Shown here piece after piece: positions 1 to 7,876 of a stretch of DNA of 64,000 nucleotides. This DNA comes from Pseudomonas oryzihabitans NBRC 102199 (GTDB lineage: Bacteria > Pseudomonadota > Gammaproteobacteria > Pseudomonadales > Pseudomonadaceae). The stretch is taken from the NCBI RefSeq assembly GCF_000730625.1, contig NZ_BBIT01000005.1:682001-746000 (forward strand), given 5' to 3'. Under the pieces are notes generated by a model. It saw only the letters and a program-made list of their open reading frames with translations, searched no databases and had not been told where the DNA came from. Position 1 is the stretch's first letter. Each line of letters begins with the position of its first letter. The position numbers were made by a program, and so were the translations under genes.

Positions 1-1518
1 CGTATCCTGCTGGAGGCCGGCATCCCCGAAGGCGTGCTGCAACTGCTGCCGGGCGAGGGCTCGACCATCGGCGCCGCCCTGGTCAACGACGTGCGGGTCA
101 AGGGCGTGATGTTCACCGGCTCCACCGAGGTGGCGCAGATTCTGGCGCGCAACATCGCCGGACGCCTGGACGCCCAGGGCCGGCCGATTCCGCTGATCGC
201 CGAGACCGGTGGCCAGAACGCCATGATCGTCGACTCCTCGGCCCTGGCCGAGCAGGTGGTCGCCGACGTGGTGGCCTCCGCCTTCGACAGCGCCGGTCAG
301 CGCTGCTCGGCCCTGCGCGTGCTCTGCGTGCAGGACGACGTGGCCGATCGCGTGCTGGAAATGCTCAAGGGCGCCATGGCCGAATGCCGACTGGGTAACC
401 CGGAGAATCTGGCCATCGACATCGGCCCGGTGATCGACGGCGAGGCCAAGGCCACCATCGACAAGCACATCCAGACCCTGCGCGGTAAGGGTCGCCGGGT
501 GCACCAGGGCGGGCGCGTCGAAGGCGATGCCATCCACCGCGGCACCTTCGTCATGCCCACCCTGATCGAGCTGGAGAGCCTGGCGGAACTGGGGCGCGAG
601 GTCTTCGGCCCGGTGCTCCACGTGGTGCGCTATGGCCGCAAGGACCTGGACAAGGTCATCGACCAGATCAATGCCACCGGCTACGGCCTGACCTTCGGCG
701 TGCACACCCGCATCGACGAGACCATCGCCAAGGTGGTGGAGCGCGCCCATGCCGGCAACCTCTACGTCAACCGCAACATGGTCGGCGCGGTGGTCGGGGT
801 GCAGCCCTTCGGCGGCGAAGGCCTCTCGGGCACCGGTCCCAAGGCCGGTGGCCCGCTGTACCTCTATCGCCTGCTCAGCACCCGTCCCGATGGTGATCCC
901 GCGGTGGCCCTGGCCAAGGGCAGCACCGGCGAGACCGAATGGCAGGTGCGCGATGCCCTGCGCCAGCAGGCCGGCAATCCGCTGGGCGCCCTGCACGACT
1001 GGGCCAGGCAGCAGGGCCTGGGCGAGCTGGAGCAGGCCTGCCTGAGATTTGCCGAGGAATCCCTGAGCGGTCTGACCCGCCTGCTGCCGGGTCCGACCGG
1101 CGAGCGCAACAGCTACAGCCTGCTGCCGCGCAGCCGGGTGCTGTGCCTGGCGGCCGACGAAAGCGATCTGCTGCTGCAACTGGCGGCGGTCATGGCGGTG
1201 GGCAGCACGGCCCTAGTCGAGGACGCCCACAAGACGACGCTGACGCGCCTGCCGCAAGCCGTGCGCGCGCGGGTTCAGGTGGCGGCCGACTGGCGCAAGG
1301 ACGAGGTCGCCTTCGAGGCGGTCCTGCACCACGGCGATTCCGATCAGCTGCGCCAGGTCTGCCAGCAGGTGGCCAAGCGCAATGGTCCCATCGTCGGCGT
1401 CCAGGGCCTGGCCCGCGGCGAGACCGCCATTCCGCTGGAGCGCCTGCTCATCGAGCGCGCCCTGAGCGTGAATACCGCAGCGGCGGGTGGTAATGCGAGT
1501 CTGATGACCATCGGCTGA
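1..1518 (+). CDS. putA: Bifunctional proline dehydrogenase / P5C dehydrogenase PutA, C-terminal part (5' end outside window)
   Basis: The reading frame is open from base 1, so the gene starts upstream; 505 codons plus stop are visible. They cover the aldehyde-dehydrogenase half of PutA, which oxidises glutamate-semialdehyde/P5C to glutamate with NAD+. The general-base region LIAETGGQN and, about 35 residues on, the catalytic-cysteine motif AGQRCSALR are intact. The closing NTAAAGGNASLMTIG matches the very conserved C-terminus of long PutA proteins. The proline dehydrogenase domain and any N-terminal DNA-binding domain would lie upstream. A repeat-rich gap follows. The family call is secure; membrane association and autoregulation are known for PutA but cannot be checked here. 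Confidence 0.95.
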   Translation, partial: RILLEAGIPEGVLQLLPGEGSTIGAALVNDVRVKGVMFTGSTEVAQILARNIAGRLDAQGRPIPLIAETGGQNAMIVDSSALAEQVVADVVASAFDSAGQRCSALRVLCVQDDVADRVLEMLKGAMAECRLGNPENLAIDIGPVIDGEAKATIDKHIQTLRGKGRRVHQGGRVEGDAIHRGTFVMPTLIELESLAELGREVFGPVLHVVRYGRKDLDKVIDQINATGYGLTFGVHTRIDETIAKVVERAHAGNLYVNRNMVGAVVGVQPFGGEGLSGTGPKAGGPLYLYRLLSTRPDGDPAVALAKGSTGETEWQVRDALRQQAGNPLGALHDWARQQGLGELEQACLRFAEESLSGLTRLLPGPTGERNSYSLLPRSRVLCLAADESDLLLQLAAVMAVGSTALVEDAHKTTLTRLPQAVRARVQVAADWRKDEVAFEAVLHHGDSDQLRQVCQQVAKRNGPIVGVQGLARGETAIPLERLLIERALSVNTAAAGGNASLMTIG

Positions 1519-1801
1519 GGAGGCGCTGGCTGAGCTGCATGCAACGAAGCCCGACACTCGTGTATCCGTTGGGCTTCGACGGTGGAGCCGTTTCAACCCA
1601 ATCTACGGACGCGCGCCGCGATGCCCCCTCTCCCTCCGGGAGAGGGTTGGGGTGAGGGCGAGGTGCGAGGGATAGGCCCAGGGCTGTTGGGCTGGGATGG
1701 TGGAGCCGTCTTGACCCAACCTACGAATGCACGTCCGTAGGTTGGGTTGAGCGCAGCGAAGCCCAGCAGGCAGACTTGCTGTCTGGCTCCGATAGCAGAA
1801 T
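1519..1801. repeat. Intergenic gap with REP-like palindrome and a second short dispersed repeat
   Basis: No gene is visible. At 1626-1646 a 9-bp stem (CCCTCTCCC / GGGAGAGGG, loop TCC) is followed by GTTGGGGTGAGGG to 1658. This is the reverse-orientation copy of the unit that forms tandem arrays near 16.2-16.8 kb and 35.7-36.0 kb. At 1737-1765 lies a GTAGGTTGGGTTGAGC...GAAGCCCA element that recurs near 5.63 kb and 6.4 kb. Both look like dispersed extragenic repeats between convergent genes. Confidence 0.75.
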
Positions 1802-4150
1802 CTAATACAGCGCCCCATACCCCTCCGGTTCCACCGGAAAGCTGCCATCGTTGGCGGCGATCAGTTTGTTCAGGCGTACCGGGATGGCCTTGGCAGCTGG
1901 CACCTTGCTGCCTTCGGCGTGGTGCCAGAGCGGGATCAGGGCGTTGCATTCGGGGTAGTAGCCGCCACAGGCCCCTTCCGGAATGTTGTAGGGCGTGACT
2001 CGCAGCGGACCCACCTCACGGCGCACGCCATCGTCGGCCACCGTCGACACCTGCACCTTGTCGCCTTCCGCCAGGCCCAGGCGTTCGATGTCGTTGCGAT
2101 TCATCAGCAGCACCGCACGGGTGCCCTTCACGCCGCGAAAGCGATCGTGATAGCCATAGATGGTGGTGTTGAACTGGTCATTGCTGCGCAGCGTCATCAG
2201 GGTCAGGACGTCACGCCCGCGGGCGGGCATGTCCGGATCCTCTTCCAGGCTGCGCGGCACGATGAGATTGGCCTTGCCGGTGTCGGTCTTCCATTCACGC
2301 TTGGCCGCCGGCAGTGGGCGATGGAAACCGCCCACCTCCCACATCCGCGCATTGAAGTCGTGGAAGATCTCCGGGAAGGAGCGCGCGATCTCGTCGCGGA
2401 TCAGCGCATAGTCGGCGACCCAGGCGTCCCAGGTGACCTGCGGGTTGTCGGGCAGGGTAGCTTTGGCCAGGCCGGCGACGATGGCCGGCTCGGACAACAG
2501 GTCGCCTTCGGGCGGTTCGGCCACGCCACGCCAGCCGTGGATGCAGCCGGTACTGTCCTCGGTGCTGTGGGCCTGTTCCACCCCATTCTGGCGATCGATT
2601 TCGGTACGCCCCAGGCAGGGCAGCAGATAGGTCTTGTCCGCCGGCACCAGATGATTGCGATTGAGCTTGGTGGCGATCTGCACCGACAGGCGCAGGGTGC
2701 GCCAGGCCGGCTCCATCAGGCTGGTCTCGGGAATGGCGCGCAGAAAGTTGCCGCCCAGGCTGATGAAGGCCTTCACCGAGCCGTCGAGGATGCCCTCGCA
2801 GGCTTCCACGGTATTGCGACCCTTGTCCTGTGGCGGGGCGAAACCGAAGCGCTCGCCCAGCTGTTCGAGCGGCGCCAGCTCCGGCTTCTCGGTGATGCCC
2901 ACGGTGCGCTGGCCCTGGACGTTGGAATGCCCGCGCACCGGGCAGATGCCGGCGCCGGGCTTGCCGATGTTGCCGCGCATGAGCAGCAGGTTGGTCAGCA
3001 TCTGGATGGTTTCCACGCCATGGCGATGCTGGGTCAGCCCCATGCCATAGATGCCGATGACCTTCTGACAGCGACCATAGACGGCAGCGGCGGCTTCCAG
3101 AGCGCTGCGGGTCAGCCCCGACTGGCGCTCCAGCTGCGGCCATTCCTGGCGCTGCAACCACTCGCAGAAGTCGGCGAAGCCGTGGCAATGCTCGGCGATG
3201 AAGGCATGGTCGAGCACGGCCGGTTGGCCCTGTTCGCGCGCGAGATCATCGGCCGCCAGCAAGGCCTTGCACAGACCGGCGAGGGCCGCGGTGTCGCCAC
3301 CGGGCTTGAGCTGATGGTACTGGGTGCTGATCTGGGTGGGCTGGTCAGTCAGCATCTCCACCGGCGACTGCGGATTGACGAAGGTTTCCAGGCCGCGCTC
3401 GCGCAGGGGATTGAAGGTGATGATGGGCGCGCCGCGTTTGCGCGCCTCCTGCAGGTCATGCAGCATCCGCGGACTGTTGCTGCCCGGATTCTGGCCAAAG
3501 AACAGCAGGCAGTCGGCCTGATCGAAGTCGTTCAGGGTCACGGTACCCACGGTCACGCCAATACTTTTGGGCAGAGCGACCGAGGTGCTCTCGTGGCACA
3601 TATTGGAACTGTCCGGCAGGTTGTTGGTGCCGTACAGGCGGGCATAGAGCTGATAAAGGTAGGAGGTCTCCAGCGCCGCACGACCCGAGGCGTAGAAGAT
3701 CACCGAGTCCGGCGCCAGCGCCTTGAGTTCGGCGCCGATGTCGGCGAAGGCCTCGGCCCAGCTCACCGGACGATAGCGGTCGGTGGCGGCGTCGTAGCGC
3801 AGCGGATGGGTAAGCCGGCCAACCTCTTCCAGGTCATAGTCGCGCCAGCCACGCAGTTCGCTGAGCGAATGCTGGGCGAAGAATTCCGGTCCGCATCTCT
3901 TGCTGGTGACCTCCCAGGCAGTGGCCTTGGCGCCGTTCTCGCAGAATTCCAGCGGATGGGGCTTGCCCGGCTTGGCCCAGGCGCAACTCACGCAGGCGAA
4001 GCCACCGTGCTTGTTCTGCCGGGCCAGCAGCGCACCGGATTTGAGCGGCACCCGTTCACGCAGGACGATCTCGGTCACCGAACGCGCCGAGCCCCAGCCA
4101 CCGGAGGGCGCGTCATAGCGTTCAACCTTGGGTTTGCCGATCTTGCTCAT
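1802..4150 (-). CDS. FdhF/YdeP-family molybdopterin oxidoreductase
   Basis: A 782-residue protein of the formate-dehydrogenase-alpha-like YdeP family, which carries a bis-MGD molybdenum cofactor. The start is the ATG at 4150, preceded by GTGAGG; a GTG four codons upstream is less likely. An N-terminal cysteine set (Cys53, Cys56, Cys70) could bind an Fe-S cluster. The probable Mo ligand is Cys185 in SSNMCHES. Further MGD-binding landmarks are FGQNPGSNSPR, RGNIGKPGAGICPVRGH and, near the C-terminus, TLRSNDQFNTTIYGYHDR. No electron-transfer subunit or fdhD lies next to it, so the substrate and partner are unknown; YdeP proteins are linked to acid resistance in enterics. It is convergent with putA. 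Confidence 0.85.
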   Translation of the reverse strand: MSKIGKPKVERYDAPSGGWGSARSVTEIVLRERVPLKSGALLARQNKHGGFACVSCAWAKPGKPHPLEFCENGAKATAWEVTSKRCGPEFFAQHSLSELRGWRDYDLEEVGRLTHPLRYDAATDRYRPVSWAEAFADIGAELKALAPDSVIFYASGRAALETSYLYQLYARLYGTNNLPDSSNMCHESTSVALPKSIGVTVGTVTLNDFDQADCLLFFGQNPGSNSPRMLHDLQEARKRGAPIITFNPLRERGLETFVNPQSPVEMLTDQPTQISTQYHQLKPGGDTAALAGLCKALLAADDLAREQGQPAVLDHAFIAEHCHGFADFCEWLQRQEWPQLERQSGLTRSALEAAAAVYGRCQKVIGIYGMGLTQHRHGVETIQMLTNLLLMRGNIGKPGAGICPVRGHSNVQGQRTVGITEKPELAPLEQLGERFGFAPPQDKGRNTVEACEGILDGSVKAFISLGGNFLRAIPETSLMEPAWRTLRLSVQIATKLNRNHLVPADKTYLLPCLGRTEIDRQNGVEQAHSTEDSTGCIHGWRGVAEPPEGDLLSEPAIVAGLAKATLPDNPQVTWDAWVADYALIRDEIARSFPEIFHDFNARMWEVGGFHRPLPAAKREWKTDTGKANLIVPRSLEEDPDMPARGRDVLTLMTLRSNDQFNTTIYGYHDRFRGVKGTRAVLLMNRNDIERLGLAEGDKVQVSTVADDGVRREVGPLRVTPYNIPEGACGGYYPECNALIPLWHHAEGSKVPAAKAIPVRLNKLIAANDGSFPVEPEGYGALY

Positions 4151-4226
4151 GGTGCGCCTCACGTGACTGTCTGGCGATGTGCCTGTAGGTCATGGGACGA
4201 CGCGTCTGGCGGGAAGGTTCTGGCGG

Positions 4227-4694
4227 TCAGCCAGGCGGTGCGGCGAAGCCCAGCTGGCGCCAGCCTTCGTAGACCGCCACGGCAACGGTATTGGACAGAT
4301 TGAGGCTGCGGCGATTGGGCAGCATCGGCAGGCGCAGCCGCTGTTCGGGCGGCAGCGACTCCAGCACCTCGGCCGGCAGCCCGCGACTTTCTGGACCGAA
4401 CAGCAGGGCATCGCCCGGCGCATAGGCGATCTCGGTGAAGGGATGGCTGGCCTTGGTGGTAAAGGCCAGCAGTCGGGGCGGCTGCAAATCTGCTATACAG
4501 GCCGCGAGGCTGGCATGGGTCCGCACGCTGGACCACTCGTGGTAGTCCAAGCCGGCGCGACGCAGTTTCTTGTCGTCCAGCGCAAAGCCCAGTGGCTCGA
4601 TCAGGTGCAGGCGGCAGCCGGTAATGGCGCACAGGCGAATGACGTTGCCGGTATTGGGCGGAATTTCCGGTTGGTAGAGGATGATGTCGAACAT
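4227..4694 (-). CDS. trmL: tRNA (cytidine/uridine(34)-2'-O)-methyltransferase TrmL
   Basis: A SPOUT-class methyltransferase of 155 residues. It begins MFDIILYQPEIPPNTGN, the characteristic TrmL N-terminus, so the ATG at 4694 was chosen over an upstream in-frame codon. The SAM-binding trefoil-knot motifs LFGPESRGLP and LPMLPNRRSLNLSNTVAVAVYE are present. The enzyme 2'-O-methylates the wobble base of tRNA-Leu isoacceptors. It lies just downstream of the molybdoenzyme gene on the same strand, with a 76-bp gap. In P. aeruginosa the homologue also lies near ntrC and the NrsZ sRNA, which supports the synteny read here. Confidence 0.93.
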   Translation of the reverse strand: MFDIILYQPEIPPNTGNVIRLCAITGCRLHLIEPLGFALDDKKLRRAGLDYHEWSSVRTHASLAACIADLQPPRLLAFTTKASHPFTEIAYAPGDALLFGPESRGLPAEVLESLPPEQRLRLPMLPNRRSLNLSNTVAVAVYEGWRQLGFAAPPG

Positions 4695-4766
4695 GAAGGG
4701 CAGGGCGCCTGGCAAAGCGCCTATGGTACTGCGCCGCCGTCGCGCCGTCGCGAGCGGGGTGGGGCG

Positions 4767-5324
4767 ATGAACCTCTGGCGCCGGCTGGTCGACTGGCTGC
4801 TGCGCGAACAGCGCGCCCGCCGGGACGAACTGGCGCGGGTGGAAGATCCCGATCTGCTCAGGGCCGAATGGCGCGGCCAGCGCCAGCGCCTGACCCTCTG
4901 GCTGGCCTCGGCAGCCCTGGGCGCCGGGCTATTCGGCATGATCCTCGGCCAGCTGGTGTACCAGCGCACCCATCCCGATCCCTGGTCGGCCGAGGCCCGC
5001 CGCCCGGTCATCCTGGGGGTGGAGGCTCATCAGGAGGCGGGGCGCTTCGAATTGCTGATCACCGCCGACCGCTCGCTGTTCTACGAACGCTATCGCCCCG
5101 ATGGCGCCCTCAGCCTGCGCCTGCCCCGCGCCCGCTGGGACGGCGGCGAACGCCAGGGGCGGGTGGCGCGGCCGGGCGGCAGCTTTTCCTGGACGGTGCG
5201 CCAGGATGGCCAGGACCTGAAGGTGCTGCTGGTCGGTGTGGGCGGTGCCTTGCAGGCCAGCGACCGCATCGTCGAAGCCGGCGAGGACTGGGTGCTCCAC
5301 GTCGAGGTCCCGCTGACACCCTGA
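4767..5324 (+). CDS. Small single-pass membrane protein of unknown function
   Basis: A 185-residue protein starting at ATG 4767 with GGGGTGGGGCG upstream as a possible ribosome site. A charged, arginine-rich N-terminus (about residues 1-45) is followed by one hydrophobic segment (about 47-68, LWLASAALGAGLFGMILGQLVY) and then a soluble domain of about 115 residues. This predicts an inner-membrane protein with a short cytoplasmic tail and a periplasmic C-terminal domain. The sequence ends HVEVPLTP. It is divergent from trmL and occupies the place of the hypothetical gene between trmL and ntrC in other pseudomonads. I do not recognise a named domain. Confidence 0.8.
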   Translation: MNLWRRLVDWLLREQRARRDELARVEDPDLLRAEWRGQRQRLTLWLASAALGAGLFGMILGQLVYQRTHPDPWSAEARRPVILGVEAHQEAGRFELLITADRSLFYERYRPDGALSLRLPRARWDGGERQGRVARPGGSFSWTVRQDGQDLKVLLVGVGGALQASDRIVEAGEDWVLHVEVPLTP

Positions 5325-5482
5325 AATGCCCCGTTATCAGGCAAAAGGCCGCTGGTTTGCACCAGAGCGGAACGGGGTGCGGAGCCGGATTGTTTTGAAG
5401 CTTAGTCCTCCTTTGCCGACCCCTGCGTCCTTGTCGAGGAGAAAAAGCGCTCTAGCCTGCGGCTTTCCACTTTTCGCAGACG

Positions 5483-5516
5483 AAAAAAAGAGGCCATCAC
5501 ACTGGGTGATGGCCTC
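5483..5516 (-). terminator. Intrinsic terminator of the NrsZ-like sRNA
   Basis: An 11-bp perfect stem, GAGGCCATCAC / GTGATGGCCTC, with a 5-nt loop. Read on the minus strand it is followed by seven T residues. The plus strand has no T tract, so it serves minus-strand transcription. Confidence 0.85.
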
Positions 5517-5575
5517 GGGAAGAAAAGAGGGGATTCCCCAGCCTGCCTGTACCGAGGTCCCCAAAAGGGTAGTTA
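5483..5575 (-). ncRNA. nrsZ: Probable nitrogen-regulated sRNA, NrsZ-like
   Basis: A short transcription unit, predicted entirely from signals. A consensus sigma-54 promoter lies just upstream and an intrinsic terminator closes it; no ORF with a ribosome site lies between. Expected length is about 90-95 nt. It holds a small GGGGAATCCCC hairpin and the terminator stem. In P. aeruginosa the NtrC/RpoN-dependent sRNA NrsZ is encoded downstream of ntrC; this unit sits on the same strand, between ntrC and trmL. The identification rests on position and promoter type, not on sequence alignment. Confidence 0.65.
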
Positions 5576-5585
5576 CCTAGAACGT

Positions 5586-5602
5586 TGCAGAAGGTGTGCC
5601 AA
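5586..5602 (-). promoter_or_regulatory. Sigma-54 promoter of the NrsZ-like sRNA
   Basis: On the minus strand the sequence is TTGGCACACCTTCTGCA: GG of the -24 element and GC of the -12 element are exactly 10 nt apart, and the match to TGGCAC-N5-TTGCA is nearly complete. GGTGCA and GGTGCC half-sites, possible NtrC contacts, occur about 70-100 bp upstream near 5671 and 5692. Confidence 0.8.
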
Positions 5603-5629
5603 GTTTTGAGTTAGGTGGTGTTGGGGATT

Positions 5630-6430
5630 TTGCAGGTTGGGTTGAGCGCTAGCGAAGCCCAACGTTTCGGTGCAGCAGACTCGGCTTTCTTGGTGCCATA
5701 GTCGCTCATCGAATTCTGCTGATGTTTCTTGTTTCGCCCCCTCGGGCGAGTCACTTTTGCCAGTCGCGGCTGCGCGCCCCGGACAAAAGTAACCAAAAAC
5801 GCTTGCCCCGGTCATCCGGCCCTCCGCTGCGCTGCGGGTGCGCTCACGCCAGCGCCGTTCCGGGGTCGGTCCAGATGGGCCGTCCATGGCCCATCTGGAC
5901 CTCTCGCCGCATCCATGCGGCTCGACCCACTCCACGACACTGGCGTTCGCCCTCCTGAACGGAGCGATTCGCCAGCCTGAAAGTGTTGGTTGAAGAGCCC
6001 GTAGCGTGGACAACGGCGAAGCCTTGTCCACTTTCTCGATCAAGCTCATCAGTGGAAAACGCTGCGCGGTTTTCCACGCTACAAATCCTATGAACACCGA
6101 AGTCTCAGGCTAGCGCCCCGTCCCCGTCAGTGAGGCCGAGTTCCGGTGTCGTGGCGGGGGTTGCGAGGCAGGACGCCGAGCAAGGCGCGAGGGGCAGGAA
6201 GCCCCTTCGTGCCGTGCCCCTGCCACGGCGCCGGAGCGAGGGCACCCGGAGCGCAGCGGAGGGCCGAAACATGGGGACAGCGTTTTTGGTTACTTTTTTC
6301 GCGTTTGAAAAAAGTGACTCGCCCGGGTGGGCGAAACAAAACCTATCAGCAAACCGCGATAATCAGCTTGGGCAGCTATAAGTCCAAACTCGAAACGTTG
6401 GGCTTCGCTATCGCTCAGCCCAACCTACAA
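5630..6430. repeat. Large imperfect inverted repeat filling the ntrC downstream gap
   Basis: The outer arms (5631-5670 and 6390-6429) match with about 3 mismatches in 40. The inner arms (about 5735-5870 and 6213-6345) share TTGTTTCGCCC, GGGCGAGTCACTTTT, AAAGTAACCAAAAACGCT and GGCCCTCCGCTGCGCT blocks in opposite orientation. The centre has a further hairpin, from GTAGCGTGGACAACG near 6000 to CGGTTTTCCACGCTAC near 6083. I see no credible gene, transposase fragment or target-site duplication. Confidence 0.8.
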
Positions 6431-6433
6431 CAA

Positions 6434-7864
6434 CTAGTCCTCCCCATCCTCATCCGGTCCGTCCACCTTCATGCCCAGCTCCTTGATCTTGCGGGTCAGG
6501 GTATTGCGGCCCCAGCCGAGCAGGACGGCGGCGTCGCGGCGGCGACCGGCGGTGTGCTTGAGGGCGGTCTCGATCATGATGCGTTCGAAGGCCGGCACGG
6601 CGTTGTCCAGCAGGCTGGACTGGCCGCGGGTGAGGGCCTGGTCGGCCCACTGGCGCAGGGCCTGTTCCCAGTTGGCGGCGGGGGCGGCGTCCTGGGGCTG
6701 GTTGAGCAGCTCCGGCGGCAGGTCGTCGATCAGCACCTCGCGGCTGGAGGCCATCACCGTGATCCAGCGGCAGGTGTTCTCCAGCTGGCGCACGTTGCCC
6801 TGCCAGGGCAGGCCCTTCATGTATTCCTCGGTCTCGCCGCGCAGGGTCTTGGGCTCCACGGCCAGCTCCTGGGCGGCGCGGGCGAGGAAGTGGCGGGCGA
6901 GGGCGGGGATGTCCTCGCGGCGGTCGGCCAGGCGCGGGATGTGGATGCGGATGACGTTGAGGCGATGGAAGAGGTCCTCGCGGAACTTGCCCTCGCGCAC
7001 CAGGCCCTCCAGGTTCTGGTGGGTGGCGGCGATGATGCGCACGTCCACCTTGACCGGGGTGTGGCCGCCGACGCGATAGAACTCGCCATCGGCCAGTACC
7101 CGCAGCAGGCGGGTCTGGGTATCAGCCGGCATGTCGCCGATCTCGTCGAGGAACAGGGTGCCACCATCGGCCTGCTCGAAGCGGCCGCGGCGCTGGGCGG
7201 CGGCGCCGGTGAAGGCGCCTTTCTCGTGGCCGAACAGCTCGGACTCCATCAGGTCCTTGGGGATGGCGGCCATGTTCAGGGCGATGAAAGGGGCCGCGGC
7301 GCGCGGACTGTGGCGGTGCAGGGCGTGGGCGACCAGTTCCTTGCCGGTACCGGATTCGCCGTTGATCAGCACGGTGATGTTGGAGTGCGAGAGGCGGCCG
7401 ATGGCGCGGAACACCTCCTGCATCGCCGGCGCCTCGCCGATGATCTCGGGGGTGCGGGTCAGGTGCGCCGGTTCGGCGAAGCCCTGCTGCTCCTGGGCAT
7501 GCTGCCCGGCGCGCTTGACCAGGGCCACGGCCTCGTCGACGTCGAACGGCTTGGGCAGGTATTCGAAGGCGCCGCCCTGGTAGGAGGCCACGGCGCTGTC
7601 CAGGTCGGAGTGGGCGGTCATGATGATGACCGGCAGGCGCGGGTGCATCTCGCGGATGCGCGACAGCAGGTCCAGGCCACTGGTCCCCGGCATGCGGATG
7701 TCCGAGATCACCACGTCCGGCTGCTGACGGCCGAGGCGGGTCATGACGCTGTCGGCGCTGTCGAAGGCGACGGTGGTCATGCCCTCCTGTTGCAGGGCTT
7801 TTTCCAGGACCCAGCGGATGGAACGGTCGTCGTCGACGATCCAGACGGTCTCCTGACGGCTCAT
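6434..7864 (-). CDS. ntrC: Nitrogen regulation response regulator NtrC
   Basis: A 476-residue sigma-54-dependent activator. The order is a receiver domain (about 1-120, phospho-acceptor Asp in PDVVISDIRMPG), an AAA+ domain with Walker A GESGTGKE, the sigma-54 contact loop GAFTGA, Walker B LFLDEIGDM, and a C-terminal Fis-type helix-turn-helix ending near GWGRNTLTRKIKELGM. When phosphorylated by NtrB it activates glnA, ntrBC and other nitrogen-scavenging promoters. It follows ntrB after a 12-bp gap, as in the classical operon. All catalytic motifs are intact. Confidence 0.97.
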   Translation of the reverse strand: MSRQETVWIVDDDRSIRWVLEKALQQEGMTTVAFDSADSVMTRLGRQQPDVVISDIRMPGTSGLDLLSRIREMHPRLPVIIMTAHSDLDSAVASYQGGAFEYLPKPFDVDEAVALVKRAGQHAQEQQGFAEPAHLTRTPEIIGEAPAMQEVFRAIGRLSHSNITVLINGESGTGKELVAHALHRHSPRAAAPFIALNMAAIPKDLMESELFGHEKGAFTGAAAQRRGRFEQADGGTLFLDEIGDMPADTQTRLLRVLADGEFYRVGGHTPVKVDVRIIAATHQNLEGLVREGKFREDLFHRLNVIRIHIPRLADRREDIPALARHFLARAAQELAVEPKTLRGETEEYMKGLPWQGNVRQLENTCRWITVMASSREVLIDDLPPELLNQPQDAAPAANWEQALRQWADQALTRGQSSLLDNAVPAFERIMIETALKHTAGRRRDAAVLLGWGRNTLTRKIKELGMKVDGPDEDGED

Positions 7865-7876
7865 GCGTACTCCTCG

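Noticed and set aside
1919-4303. 794-codon open frame antisense to the molybdoenzyme gene
   Set aside because: GC-rich codon-position shadow; the opposite strand encodes a clear conserved enzyme and this translation shows no domain or ribosome site.
5573-6097. 174-codon open frame across the inverted repeat on the minus strand
   Set aside because: It reads through repeat arms and the sRNA promoter, has no ribosome site, and its sequence consists of repeat-derived translations.
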